This document shows positions 1-8,037 of a stretch of DNA of 64,000 nt, in pieces (position 1 is the first letter of the stretch; every line of letters begins with the position of its first letter). Source of the stretch: Agrobacterium larrymoorei (GTDB taxonomy: Bacteria > Pseudomonadota > Alphaproteobacteria > Rhizobiales > Rhizobiaceae); NCBI RefSeq assembly GCF_005145045.1, contig NZ_CP039692.1, positions 612,001 to 676,000 of the forward strand. Direction: 5' to 3'. The notes below the pieces were generated by a model. It saw only the letters and a list, made by a program, of their open reading frames with translations. It made no database searches and was not told the DNA's origin. The position numbers and the translations under genes were made by a program.

Positions 1-741
1 GATAGTTGCGACAGAAACCAGCGCAAAGGCATAGGATGCGCGGTCTCGCACCTTCCGATAGGCCTGTTCGCCACCGACCGGCGGCGGCAGGATAACGGCA
101 GTGATGAACTCACCGGGTTCCAGCGATGTTTCGATATGCGGCGTCTCGCCCGGCAGGCGATGGAAGTCGGCAATCGGGATAGACCGCTTCTCACCGCTTC
201 CATTCACCGTTTCCACGACAGCATCCAGCGCTCGCAACGCCACAGCCATATCGCCGGGATAGGTAGCGATGCATTCATCGCTGGAACCGATCACTGCGTG
301 CTGACGGGAAAACCCGCCAATGGCGGAGCAGCCGCTGCCCGGTTGGCGCTTGTTGCACGGCTGGTTCACGTCATAAAAATAGGGACAGCGCGTCCGCTGC
401 AGCAGATTGCCCGCTGTTGTCGCGCGGTTACGCAATTGGCCGGACGCACCTGCGAGGATTGCGCGGGAGAGAACTCCATAATCCCGCCGCACGGTCTCAT
501 TCGCCGCCAGATCGGTGTTGCGCACCAGCGCCCCAATCCTCAAGCCACCCTCTTCGGTCGCCTCCACGGCGTCGAGACCAAGCCCGTTGACGTCGATCAG
601 GTGATTGGGCGTCTCGATTTCGAGCTTCATCAGATCGAGGAGATTGGTGCCGCCCGCAATGAACTTGGCATTTTTATTGGAAATCGCGGCGCGCGCGGCC
701 TCTTCCACGGAAGCTGCTTTCTCGTAAGTAAAGGCTCTCAT
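1..741 (-). CDS. Molybdenum hydroxylase FAD-binding subunit (PaoB/subunit M type), 3' end outside window
   Basis: Middle subunit of a three-subunit molybdenum hydroxylase (xanthine dehydrogenase/aldehyde oxidoreductase family). It carries FAD and passes electrons from the 2Fe-2S subunit. I translated it by hand on the minus strand: it starts [10 protein letters not shown] and is open for 247 codons to the window edge, so the C-terminus is missing. FAD-binding signatures are [11 protein letters not shown] near residue 30 and [15 protein letters not shown] near 108. Cysteines at about 119, 129, 138 and 157 (RTRC, CNKR, GSGC, DEC) match the insertion that holds an extra 4Fe-4S cluster in E. coli PaoB, which points to a PaoABC-like aldehyde oxidoreductase rather than a plain xanthine dehydrogenase. 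Its ATG overlaps the stop of the upstream 2Fe-2S gene by 4 bp (ATGA). The molybdopterin subunit is expected just left of the window. Confidence 0.9.
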   Translation of the reverse strand, partial: MRAFTYEKAASVEEAARAAISNKNAKFIAGGTNLLDLMKLEIETPNHLIDVNGLGLDAVEATEEGGLRIGALVRNTDLAANETVRRDYGVLSRAILAGASGQLRNRATTAGNLLQRTRCPYFYDVNQPCNKRQPGSGCSAIGGFSRQHAVIGSSDECIATYPGDMAVALRALDAVVETVNGSGEKRSIPIADFHRLPGETPHIETSLEPGEFITAVILPPPVGGEQAYRKVRDRASYAFALVSVATI

Positions 742-1274
742 AGACGCGCTCCCGTCACTTCGGAAATCGCATCCATGATGTTGGAATACGCCCCGCACCG
801 ACAGATATTCCCGCTCATCCGTTCGCGCACTTCCTTTGGCGAAAGTGCGACTTCCGCCGTCAAATCGTCGGTGGCGTGGCTGGGGATATTAGCCTTGATT
901 TCTTCCAGCACTGCCACGGAGGAACAAATTTGTCCCGGCGTACAATATCCGCACTGGAACCCGTCATGCTTTATGAAAGCAGCCTGCATCGGGTGAAGAT
1001 TTCCCGGCTGGCCAAGGCCCTCAATCGTGGTGACCTCGTCGCCATCATGCATCAGGGCCAGCGAAAGACAGGAATTGATCCGTCGCCCGTTGACGATAAC
1101 CGTGCAGGCACCGCATTGCCCATGGTCGCAGCCCTTTTTTGTGCCCGTCAGATGCATATGCTCGCGCAGCGCATCCAGCAGCGTCGTTCTGTTATCGATA
1201 TCCAGTTCACGGATGTCTCCGTTCACCTTCAATGAGACCGTAGCTTGGTGTGACATATCATCTCCCGCAGGCAT
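738..1274 (-). CDS. Molybdenum hydroxylase 2Fe-2S subunit (PaoA-like)
   Basis: Small electron-transfer subunit of the same hydroxylase, 178 aa. An N-terminal plant-ferredoxin-like domain has CDHGQCGAC and a following NSC; the helical C-terminal domain has CGYCTPGQ and GNICRCGAY. Together these give the eight cysteines expected for two 2Fe-2S clusters. Two starts have good ribosome-binding sites: ATG at 1274 (GGGAGGA) and ATG at 1256 (GGGAG). An in-frame TAA lies immediately upstream of 1274, so the protein cannot be longer. It therefore lacks the Tat signal peptide found on E. coli PaoA, and the enzyme is probably cytoplasmic. It is the first gene of the visible operon and is coupled to the FAD subunit by a 4-bp overlap. 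The substrate (aldehyde or N-heterocycle) cannot be read from this subunit. Confidence 0.93.
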   Translation of the reverse strand: MPAGDDMSHQATVSLKVNGDIRELDIDNRTTLLDALREHMHLTGTKKGCDHGQCGACTVIVNGRRINSCLSLALMHDGDEVTTIEGLGQPGNLHPMQAAFIKHDGFQCGYCTPGQICSSVAVLEEIKANIPSHATDDLTAEVALSPKEVRERMSGNICRCGAYSNIMDAISEVTGARL

Positions 1275-1401
1275 CGCTTATCCTCCCGCAACTGAATTTG
1301 CAGAAAGGCTCATGCCGATAAACCGAAGAGTGTATGTCTTGTTCCCGCAAATAATCACCGGAAAAGCAGAAGAAATCCAGACCAAATGACTCCAGATTTG
1401 G

Positions 1402-2073
1402 TCAGGCCTTGAGCTTGCCCTGCGCCAAGGCATGCTCCACGCCGCCCTGAATATGGTCCGTCAGAATGGCCTTCGCCGTCTTGAAATCCCGTTTCAGCGC
1501 CGTGTCCAGCAGTTGCTGATGTTCCCGAGACGCCACATCGCCGCGATAGGATAGCGCCACCATCTGGTAGCGCAGATACTTATCGAAAACCGCCGCATGC
1601 GTCTCCATCAAAAGCCGGGAGCCGCAGGCGGAAATCAGCGCCTGATGGAACTCCCAGTCATAACGCTTCCAGTCTTCCGTCCGGCTGATATCGCCGGTGG
1701 ACATGATGCGTTCCATGCTGGAAAGCTTGTAATGCGCCGAGACGAGCCCCGCTTCCCACTCCATGTCGCCATTGGTGAAGGATTGTTCGAGCGCATGCGT
1801 CTCAAGCAGCAAGCGCAGCGCCGCCACTTCCCTCAGATCGGAAATGGAAACCGGAGCCACCTCAAACCCCCGCTGCCCTTCCGCCGTCACCAGCCCGTCT
1901 GACGCAAGGCGGCTCAGAATTTCGCGCAAGGTGCTCACGCTGGTGCCATAAGCGTTCTTGAGACTCTCCAACTTCAGCTTCTGCCCCGGCGCCAGCCGAC
2001 CGAAGATGATATCCGCCCTTATGCGGCGATAACCGACCTCGGCAACGGTTTCTGGTGGAACTTCGTGAAGCAT
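1402..2073 (-). CDS. GntR-family transcriptional regulator, FCD (FadR) subfamily
   Basis: DNA-binding repressor or activator of the FadR/FCD branch, 223 aa. The N-terminal winged helix spans about residues 10-75 (GYRRIRADIIFGRLAPGQKL, TSVSTLREILSRLASDGLV). The all-helical FCD effector domain follows (about 80-215), with the usual spaced Asp/His region (WEFHQALISACGS). FCD regulators commonly bind carboxylic acids such as lactate, gluconate or fatty acyl groups. The gene is divergent from the transporter/dehydroquinase operon at 2432, with 358 bp between them. It may therefore regulate that operon; the molybdenum hydroxylase operon downstream in the same direction is another possible target. 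The assignment to a target is inference. Confidence 0.9.
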   Translation of the reverse strand: MLHEVPPETVAEVGYRRIRADIIFGRLAPGQKLKLESLKNAYGTSVSTLREILSRLASDGLVTAEGQRGFEVAPVSISDLREVAALRLLLETHALEQSFTNGDMEWEAGLVSAHYKLSSMERIMSTGDISRTEDWKRYDWEFHQALISACGSRLLMETHAAVFDKYLRYQMVALSYRGDVASREHQQLLDTALKRDFKTAKAILTDHIQGGVEHALAQGKLKA

Positions 2074-2431
2074 GGCACGCTCTCAATCATTAGGCGGATC
2101 GCATGACATTATGCATATCAGCGGAGATTAAGAAATACATGCCAAGTCACATATGATCGGAAAAATGTCGGATATTTTATTTCGCTAATAATACCCTTGG
2201 TGACGAGCGCGCATGAAATCGAAAATTCCTATATATTACAATATCATAATAACTTATTGCCACCTGGCATTGTCGCGTCAGCACGTTGAAATGAGCTAAA
2301 ATAAAGAGCATTTGAAATCAAAATCATCATAGATTTTTAAAAAACTATGTTGATCAGATAGGGAATCTCTGACAATGATCAAGTGTGGTCGGAGGAGGCT
2401 GACTGCACAGCTGAGTTCAGGAGGAGGAACC
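2074..2431. other. Intergenic region between divergent regulator and transporter operon
   Basis: This 358-nt AT-rich stretch separates the divergent GntR gene and the ABC operon. I see no gene. It should hold promoters for both directions and holds the inverted repeat listed at 2350-2382. The start codon at 2432 is fixed by a strong AGGAGGAGG ribosome-binding site, so the in-frame ATG at 2375 is treated as non-coding leader. Confidence 0.6.
2350..2382. promoter_or_regulatory. Inverted repeat TTGATCA-N19-TGATCAA, candidate operator
   Basis: Perfect 7-bp arms at 2350-2356 and 2376-2382 lie 50 bp upstream of the transporter start at 2432 and on the operon side of the divergent GntR gene. Each arm contains the palindrome TGATCA. 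Position and symmetry suit a dimeric regulator such as the FCD protein at 1402; no experiment or database match supports it here. Confidence 0.35.
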
Positions 2432-3262
2432 ATGTTCAAGAAAACCATCGCACGCCGTACCTTGATGATGGCTGGCGCTGCGCTTATCGCAGCTGCAAGC
2501 TTCGGTCAGCAGGCTTCGGCTGTCACCCCAGATGAAATCAAGGCGCGCGGCAAGCTCATCGTCGGCATTCAGGGCGATAACCCGCCGTGGGGCTTCGTTA
2601 CCAGCGCTGGCAAGCAGGATGGTCTCGATGCCGATATCGCCACGCTTTTTGCCAAGGAACTTGGCGTCGAAGTCGAATTCGTACCGCTTGAAGTCAACAA
2701 CCGCATTCCTGCGCTGACCACCGGTCGCGTGGATGTTCTCTTCGCCACCATGGCCATGCTGCCGGATCGCGCAAAGGCCGTCCAGTTCAGCAAGCCCTAT
2801 GTCGCAAACGCTATCGTCCTGATCGGCCCGAAGAAGGCCGAAATCAAGACCAATGCCGATATGGCCAAGTTCTCCGTCGGCGTGGCGAAGGGTGCGGCAC
2901 AGGATACGCAGGTCACCAAGAACGCGCCGGAAGGCACCACCATTCGCCGTTACGATGGCGATGCGGCCAGCGTTCAGGCTCTCGCCTCCGGCCAGGTCGA
3001 TACGCTTGGCGGCAACATTTTCTACATGGACCGCGTCGAAAAGGCTCGCCCCGGCGAGTTCGAAAACAAGCTTGAATTCCAGAAGCTCTATAACGGCGCC
3101 TGCACGCGTCTGGGCGAAAAGGAAATCAATGCGGCCCTCAACCAGTTCATCGACAAGATCAAGACCAATGGCGAGCTGAAAAAGGTCTACGACAAGTGGA
3201 TGAAGGTGCCGGTTCCGGAATTCCCGGAAAAGCTGGAAGGCATCAACTTCACCGCGGGATAA
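2432..3262 (+). CDS. ABC transporter substrate-binding protein, polar amino acid (HAAT/family 3) type
   Basis: Periplasmic solute receptor, 276 aa. The signal peptide is the first 30 or so residues (KKTIARR, hydrophobic core, QASA cleavage). The mature domain has the family-3 signatures GVKL-like KLIVGIQGDNPPWGF and FSKPYVANAIVLIG, with Arg in LPDRAKAVQF where family members bind the ligand carboxylate. ATG 2432 is chosen for the AGGAGGAGG site 5-6 nt upstream. It heads an operon with aroQ, two permeases, an ATPase and an AroE-like enzyme. The enzymes suggest the ligand is a hydroaromatic acid such as quinate, shikimate or a relative rather than an amino acid, but that is inference. The usual Thr before the PxR motif is Leu here, consistent with a non-amino-acid ligand. 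Confidence 0.88.
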   Translation: MFKKTIARRTLMMAGAALIAAASFGQQASAVTPDEIKARGKLIVGIQGDNPPWGFVTSAGKQDGLDADIATLFAKELGVEVEFVPLEVNNRIPALTTGRVDVLFATMAMLPDRAKAVQFSKPYVANAIVLIGPKKAEIKTNADMAKFSVGVAKGAAQDTQVTKNAPEGTTIRRYDGDAASVQALASGQVDTLGGNIFYMDRVEKARPGEFENKLEFQKLYNGACTRLGEKEINAALNQFIDKIKTNGELKKVYDKWMKVPVPEFPEKLEGINFTAG

Positions 3263-3290
3263 GCGGGGCACTTCAGAACCTGTAGGCGCA

Positions 3291-3314
3291 GGCGGCATCG
3301 CAACGATTGCCGCC
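3291..3314 (+). other. Stem-loop between binding-protein gene and aroQ
   Basis: GGCGGCA and TGCCGCC arms enclose a loop of about 9-10 nt in the 101-bp gap after the binding-protein gene. There is no T-tract, so this is more likely an mRNA-stabilising or processing hairpin that keeps binding-protein message high than a full terminator. Confidence 0.4.
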
Positions 3315-3363
3315 AACGCCACCCCTTTGCCTTCGAATTGACAGCCCTTGCGAAAGTGTGACG

Positions 3364-3834
3364 ATGAGCAATCTGATTTACGTGCTCAATGGCCCCAACC
3401 TCAATCTTCTCGGCCAGCGCGAACCGTCCATCTACGGCTCCACCACGCTGGAGGAAATCAAGGGCAGATGTATCGCCGAGGCAGCGAAACTGGGCTTCGA
3501 TGTTGATTTTCGCCAGACGAATTTCGAGGGTGAACTTGTTGAAAGCGTTCATGACGCCCGCAACAAGGCCTGCGGCATCGTCATCAATCCCGCGGCCTAT
3601 ACCTTCACCTCAATCGCTCTTCTCGATGCGCTGAAAACCTTCGATCCGCCGAAAATAGAGCTGCACATTTCCAATGTGCATGCCCGCGAAAGCATCTATC
3701 ACAATTCGCTGGTCTCGCGCGTCGCGACATCGATCATGATCGGGCTTGGTGCGGATGGATATGAGCTGGCCATCCAGGCCATGGCCCGGCTTTCCGCACG
3801 CTATCAGGCTTCAACCGCGAAGGTGACGGCATGA
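3364..3834 (+). CDS. aroQ: Type II 3-dehydroquinate dehydratase
   Basis: Converts 3-dehydroquinate to 3-dehydroshikimate; cytoplasmic, 156 aa, the normal length for the dodecameric type II enzyme. Signatures are all present: NGPNLNLLG, the lid with REPSIYG (catalytic Arg and Tyr), RQTNFEGELV, INPAAYTFTSIALLDAL and ELHISNVHARE with the catalytic His. ATG 3364 begins MSNLIYVLNGPN; an upstream in-frame ATG at 3307 would add residues unlike the family. The gene lies inside an ABC-transporter operon and overlaps the next permease by 4 bp. This context suggests a catabolic role in quinate/shikimate breakdown towards protocatechuate rather than the housekeeping shikimate pathway. Confidence 0.95.
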   Translation: MSNLIYVLNGPNLNLLGQREPSIYGSTTLEEIKGRCIAEAAKLGFDVDFRQTNFEGELVESVHDARNKACGIVINPAAYTFTSIALLDALKTFDPPKIELHISNVHARESIYHNSLVSRVATSIMIGLGADGYELAIQAMARLSARYQASTAKVTA

Positions 3835-4499
3835 ATTATCAACTGGATTTCACCCCCGTCATAGATGGCCTACCCAGCCTGCTGATGGCCTGTCTCGGCA
3901 CATTTCTGCTCGCCATTTCCGGCATGTTGCTCGCCGTGGTCATCGGCATCGGCGGCGTCATCCTGCGTGATTCACCCTTCAAGCCGTTTCGCTGGCTGGT
4001 CATCGCCTTCGTGGAATTGATCCGTAACACGCCGTTTCTGGTGCAGATCTTCTTCATCTATTTCGCCCTGCCGCTCGCAGGCCTTCGCCTCGATCCGACG
4101 CCCACGGCCATCATCGCGCTCGGCATCAATGGCGGCGCTTACGCCATCGAAATCATCCGTGGCGGCGTCCAGTCCATTTCCAAGGGGCAGATCGAAGCGG
4201 GTCTTGCGCTTGGGCTGCACAAGGCGCAGGTCTTCCGCTTCATCATTCTGAAACCGGCCCTGCGCGCCATCTATCCGTCGCTCACCAGCCAGTTCGTGCT
4301 GCTCACGCTCACCACCAGCATTGCATCGGCAATCTCGGCCTATGAGCTGACCTCGGTGTCGCAGCTGATTGAATCGGAAAGCTTCAGAAGCTTCGAAGTC
4401 TATTTCACCGTCACGCTTTTCTATCTCGTGATTTCCTGGGTCATGATGCGCATCTTCGGGTTCTTCTCGGCGCACTACTTCAACTATCCGGTCAAGTAG
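3831..4499 (+). CDS. ABC transporter permease, polar amino acid type (first subunit)
   Basis: Inner-membrane permease of the HAAT family, 222 aa with about five transmembrane segments. The family features are ELIRNTPFLVQIFFIYFALP in the middle and the EAA loop IEAGLALGLHKAQVFRFIILKPALR, which docks on the ATPase. It overlaps aroQ by 4 bp (ATGA) and is followed 9 bp later by the second permease, so translation is coupled. It acts with the subunits at 2432, 4509 and 5205. Confidence 0.93.
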   Translation: MNYQLDFTPVIDGLPSLLMACLGTFLLAISGMLLAVVIGIGGVILRDSPFKPFRWLVIAFVELIRNTPFLVQIFFIYFALPLAGLRLDPTPTAIIALGINGGAYAIEIIRGGVQSISKGQIEAGLALGLHKAQVFRFIILKPALRAIYPSLTSQFVLLTLTTSIASAISAYELTSVSQLIESESFRSFEVYFTVTLFYLVISWVMMRIFGFFSAHYFNYPVK

Positions 4500-4508
4500 G
4501 AGGCTACC

Positions 4509-5150
4509 ATGGGTCGCGATGAATTCGTTTTTCTACTGATCGGTCTGAAATGGACAGTCGTTCTCTCTGCAGTCGGCTTTGTCTGCGGCTGCCTTGCCGG
4601 GCTTTGCATTGCGCTTTTGCGCACCTGCGGAAACCGCGCGGTAGAGCGCATCACGGCGGGCTATATCGCCGTCTTTCAGGGCACGCCGCTCCTCATGCAG
4701 CTCTTCGTGGTCTATTACGGCCTAGCCCTGATTGGCCTCAGGCTCGATGCATGGGTCGCCGTTGCCATCGGCCTCACGCTGCATGCCAGCGCCTATCTCG
4801 GCGAAATCTGGCGCGGTTCAATCGAGGCTGTGCCGCGTGGGCAGACGGAAGCCGCCATGGCGCTCAGCATCAAATACGCCTCGCGCATGAAGGATATCGT
4901 GCTGCCTCAGGCATTGCGTATCTCGCTTCCCGCCACCATTGGCTTTCTCGTACAGCTTATCAAGGGCACGTCCCTCGCGGCCATCGTCGGCTTTACCGAG
5001 CTGACCCGCGCCGGAAACATCATCTCGAACCAGACCTTCCAGCCGCTTCTCGTCTTCGGCATCGTCGGCGCGCTTTATTTCGTCATGTGCTGCCCGCTCA
5101 CCATCATCGGCGCGCGCATCGAGCGACGCTTCGCGATGTCGGCCCGGTAG
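4509..5150 (+). CDS. ABC transporter permease, polar amino acid type (second subunit)
   Basis: Second inner-membrane subunit, 213 aa. It has FQGTPLLMQLFVVYYGLALIG and the EAA loop QTEAAMALSIKYASRMKDIVLPQALR, both typical of HAAT permeases, and about five hydrophobic helices. A ribosome-binding site (AGGAGGC) precedes the ATG. Two non-identical permeases in one operon imply a heterodimeric channel, usual for this family. Confidence 0.93.
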   Translation: MGRDEFVFLLIGLKWTVVLSAVGFVCGCLAGLCIALLRTCGNRAVERITAGYIAVFQGTPLLMQLFVVYYGLALIGLRLDAWVAVAIGLTLHASAYLGEIWRGSIEAVPRGQTEAAMALSIKYASRMKDIVLPQALRISLPATIGFLVQLIKGTSLAAIVGFTELTRAGNIISNQTFQPLLVFGIVGALYFVMCCPLTIIGARIERRFAMSAR

Positions 5151-5204
5151 TCTGGAATTCAACCATCGATGCCCCTCAGCATACCTGATTTTACGGAGTG
5201 GACA

Positions 5205-5969
5205 ATGATCAACGGCCAGCCTTCCCCGTCAGCCGAACCCATGATCAAGATGCAGGACGTTGCCAAATGGTATGGCTCGTTCCAGGCATTGCACGATATC
5301 AATATGTCGGTAACGCAGGGCGAACGCATAGTTCTATGCGGCCCCTCCGGCAGCGGCAAATCCACGCTGATCCGCTGCATCAACCATCTGGAAGCCTACC
5401 AGAAGGGCGAAATCCGCGTCGGCGGCATCCTGCTTGGCCATCAGGCCAAGGCCATCGATGCCATCCGCCGCGAAGTCGGCATGGTGTTCCAGCAGTTCAA
5501 TCTCTTCCCGCACCTCACCGTACTGCAAAACTGCATGCTCGCGCCCATGCGCGTCCTTGGTTTAAGCAAGGCGGAAGCACAGGAACGCGCCCGCCAGCTT
5601 CTGGATCGCGTAAAGATTCTGGAGCAGGCGGATAAATATCCCGCCCAGCTTTCCGGCGGCCAGCAGCAGCGTGTGGCCATTGCCAGAGCGCTCTGCATGC
5701 GTCCCAAAATCATGCTTTTCGACGAGCCGACCTCTGCGCTCGATCCGGAAATGGTCAAGGAAGTGCTCGACACCATGATCAGCCTTGCCGAAGAAGGCAT
5801 GACGATGATCTGCGTCACCCATGAAATGGGCTTCGCCCGCCAAGTCGCCAATCGCGTCATCTTCATGGCCAGCGGCGCAATCGTGGAAGAGTCTCACCCA
5901 TCCGAATTCTTCACCAATCCCAAGCACGAACGCACCCGAAAATTCCTCGGTGAAATTCTCAGGCACTAG
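5205..5969 (+). CDS. ABC transporter ATP-binding protein, polar amino acid (GlnQ/HisP) type
   Basis: Cytoplasmic ATPase of the importer, 254 aa. Walker A is GPSGSGKST, the Q-loop is [16 protein letters not shown], the signature is [15 protein letters not shown], Walker B is [16 protein letters not shown] and the switch His is in CVTHEMGFA. The start at 5205 (MINGQPSP) is preceded by ACGGAG; the earlier in-frame ATG at 5169 has no ribosome-binding site. The gene sits 54 bp after the second permease and 37 bp before the AroE-like gene, so it belongs to the same operon. Confidence 0.94.
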   Translation: MINGQPSPSAEPMIKMQDVAKWYGSFQALHDINMSVTQGERIVLCGPSGSGKSTLIRCINHLEAYQKGEIRVGGILLGHQAKAIDAIRREVGMVFQQFNLFPHLTVLQNCMLAPMRVLGLSKAEAQERARQLLDRVKILEQADKYPAQLSGGQQQRVAIARALCMRPKIMLFDEPTSALDPEMVKEVLDTMISLAEEGMTMICVTHEMGFARQVANRVIFMASGAIVEESHPSEFFTNPKHERTRKFLGEILRH

Positions 5970-6006
5970 AGCTGTTGAATTGGCGCATCGCTGAAAGACC
6001 TTTGCC

Positions 6007-6837
6007 ATGATTTCAGGCACCACCAAACTCATCGCGCATATCGGTTACCCCACCGAAACCTTCAAAGCACCGCTGATCTACAATCCCTATTTCGAAAAGA
6101 TCGGTGTCGATGCCGTCGTGGTGCCGATGGGCTGCAAGCCGGAAGATTTTCCAGAATTCCTGAAGCTCACCTTCCGCCTTTCGAATATTCACGGCGCGCT
6201 CATCACCATGCCTCACAAGGTCACGACAATGGGCCTGCTGGATGAGCTTTCCACCAGCGCCAAAATTGCAGGCTCCTGCAATGCCGTGCGCCTTTCAGAA
6301 GACGGACGCCTGATCGGCGATATGTTCGATGGGGAAGGTTTCGTGCGCGGCGTCATCCGCAAGGGGCGCGAGGTTAAAGGCGCCAAGGTTCTCGTCGTCG
6401 GTTCCGGCGGCGTCGGCTCGGCCATCGCCGCCTCGTTCGCCAAGTCAGGCGTTCAGGAACTTGCGATTTACGATGCGAATACCGTCAGCATGGAAGGCCT
6501 TATGGGCCGGCTGCGGCTGCACTATCCAAACACCGTCATCTCGGCGGGCTCACCAAATCCATCGGGCTTCGACATCGTGGTCAATGCCACGCCACTCGGC
6601 ATGAAACCGGGCGATCCGCTGCCCATCGATGTATCGAAACTAGCCCCAGAAACCTTCGCAGGCGAAGTGGTGATGAAACAGGAAATCACGCCATTTCTGG
6701 AAGCCGCCCGCGCAAAAGGCTGCCAGTACCAGATCGGCACCGATATGCTGTTCGAGCAAATCCCCGCCTATCTGGAATTCTTCGGCTTTCCCACGACAAG
6801 CGTCGAAGAAATCCGCGCCGTCGCGCGGCTGAAGTAG
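6007..6837 (+). CDS. Shikimate dehydrogenase-like oxidoreductase (AroE family, variant substrate site)
   Basis: NAD(P)-dependent dehydrogenase of the shikimate/quinate family, 276 aa. The substrate domain contains the catalytic Lys in MPHKVT and the catalytic Asp in GDMFDGEGF. The Rossmann domain begins KVLVVGSGGVGSAIAASFAKSG. The N-terminal motif that binds the shikimate carboxylate (S-x-S-P in E. coli AroE) reads F-K-A-P here, so both serines are lost. That makes plain shikimate dehydrogenase activity doubtful and suggests quinate, aminoshikimate or another polyol acid as substrate. It is the last gene of the importer/aroQ operon, which supports a catabolic role. A housekeeping aroE is expected elsewhere in the genome. 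Confidence 0.85.
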   Translation: MISGTTKLIAHIGYPTETFKAPLIYNPYFEKIGVDAVVVPMGCKPEDFPEFLKLTFRLSNIHGALITMPHKVTTMGLLDELSTSAKIAGSCNAVRLSEDGRLIGDMFDGEGFVRGVIRKGREVKGAKVLVVGSGGVGSAIAASFAKSGVQELAIYDANTVSMEGLMGRLRLHYPNTVISAGSPNPSGFDIVVNATPLGMKPGDPLPIDVSKLAPETFAGEVVMKQEITPFLEAARAKGCQYQIGTDMLFEQIPAYLEFFGFPTTSVEEIRAVARLK

Positions 6838-6886
6838 AAATTGCCGCGCGTATTTTAAAATAATAAATGCAAGGACTTGAAGTTAG

Positions 6887-7168
6887 CTAATGCAGAAGCC
6901 TGTCCCGCTCCGGGCGCTCCATATAAAGGTGCAGCAGGCTAAGCGCATGGCGCAACATGAGCTCGACCGGCTTCAGATCGCTGGAGGAAAGATCGTCGCT
7001 CCCACCTTCCAGCATCGCCGCCATGGCCTTGAAATTCTGCATCAACTGAACTTCGCCCTCATTGGAAGCATGCTCCGCCGCATCCGCCAGCGCCTGCGTC
7101 ACGGTATCCATCATGGCGAGCCTTTCGCCCATGTCCATTTCTGGAAGAGATTTGGCAGTCGTTTCCAT
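6887..7168 (-). CDS. Small hypothetical protein, 93 aa
   Basis: Acidic, Met- and Leu-rich helical protein (METTAKSLPEMD... LEGGSDDLSSSDLKPVELML). No domain recognised, no signal peptide and no membrane segment. The ATG at 7168 has a strong GGAGGT site 5-6 nt upstream, better than the in-frame ATG at 7183. It is convergent with the AroE-like gene and stands alone, so its context says little. Confidence 0.7.
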   Translation of the reverse strand: METTAKSLPEMDMGERLAMMDTVTQALADAAEHASNEGEVQLMQNFKAMAAMLEGGSDDLSSSDLKPVELMLRHALSLLHLYMERPERDRLLH

Positions 7169-7323
7169 AGTCCACCTCCGCACGCACCCATCCAGACCGC
7201 CCTTGGGCAGCGATCAGCCAATGCGCATTTGTTTGCTTGATTGTTGCCCAAAACATAAGAACGCCAACCGGAACAAACAAGTCACGGCAGGAATGAGGCT
7301 GGCGCATGGCGGGTTCAACCACG

Positions 7324-8019
7324 CTACCACTCCACCCTCTCGCCATCATAAGCGAAGAACTCTCCGGTCTGTCCCGGCTGCAGGCCGTCCAGCACATCAA
7401 GCATCATTCGCGCGCTCGTCTCCGGCTGCAATCGCTCCCGGCCAGCGGAATAATCTTCAGTCAAACCCGTCGCGACAGTGCCGGGATGCAGGGCGGCGAC
7501 AACCGATTGGGGATGAGTGCGCGCGAGTTCGATTGCGGCAGTGCGGGTGATCTGGTTCAGGGCGGCTTTGGAGGAGCGGTAGGAAATCCACCCGCCGAGG
7601 TGGTTGTCGCCGATGGAGCCGACGCGGGCGGAAAGAAAGGCGGTCAGGCTGCGTTCTTTCCGCGCAAGTTTGGGCGCGAAATGCTTGAGTAAAAGTGCGG
7701 GGCCGAGAGCATTCAATGCAAACTGCCGCATCATCGCATCCGGCAAAAGCTGCCTCAGCGCCTTCTCCGGTCCCACGCCATCGATGGTCAAGGCGCCGGT
7801 GGCGCAGAACAGCAGATGATACTCGCCATCCACCCCAGCGGCGGCAGCCGCCACGCTTTCTTCATTGGTCACATCGAGGCCGGTGCCGGAGCGGGAAAGG
7901 CCGGTCACTTCGCTGCATCGCGTGTCCTCTTGGAGCGCCTTCACGATTGCCGAGCCAATCCCTCCGCTGGCACCGATCACCAGGGCGCGAAAGCCATCGG
8001 GCAGGGATGTCATCGTCAT
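7324..8019 (-). CDS. Short-chain dehydrogenase/reductase (CsgA-like)
   Basis: NAD(P)-dependent oxidoreductase, 231 aa. The cofactor motif is VIGASGGIGSA near residue 15. The catalytic triad region reads SARVGSIGDN (Ser) and SYRSSKAALN (Tyr-x3-Lys). It has the compact sequence of the CsgA/SniffeR-like SDRs. It begins 18 bp after the photolyase gene on the same strand and is probably cotranscribed with it. Substrate unknown; linkage to the photolyase may be simple operon membership. Confidence 0.85.
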   Translation of the reverse strand: MTMTSLPDGFRALVIGASGGIGSAIVKALQEDTRCSEVTGLSRSGTGLDVTNEESVAAAAAGVDGEYHLLFCATGALTIDGVGPEKALRQLLPDAMMRQFALNALGPALLLKHFAPKLARKERSLTAFLSARVGSIGDNHLGGWISYRSSKAALNQITRTAAIELARTHPQSVVAALHPGTVATGLTEDYSAGRERLQPETSARMMLDVLDGLQPGQTGEFFAYDGERVEW

Positions 8020-8037
8020 TTGCCAATCTCCCTTTGC

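Noticed and set aside
2417..3322. 301-codon open frame on the minus strand
   Set aside because: Antisense to the receptor gene, which has signal peptide, family motifs and a strong ribosome-binding site.
6848..6862. AT palindrome TATTTTAAAATA as operator or terminator
   Set aside because: Lies between convergent genes, has no GC stem, and such AT palindromes are expected by chance in this short AT-rich gap.
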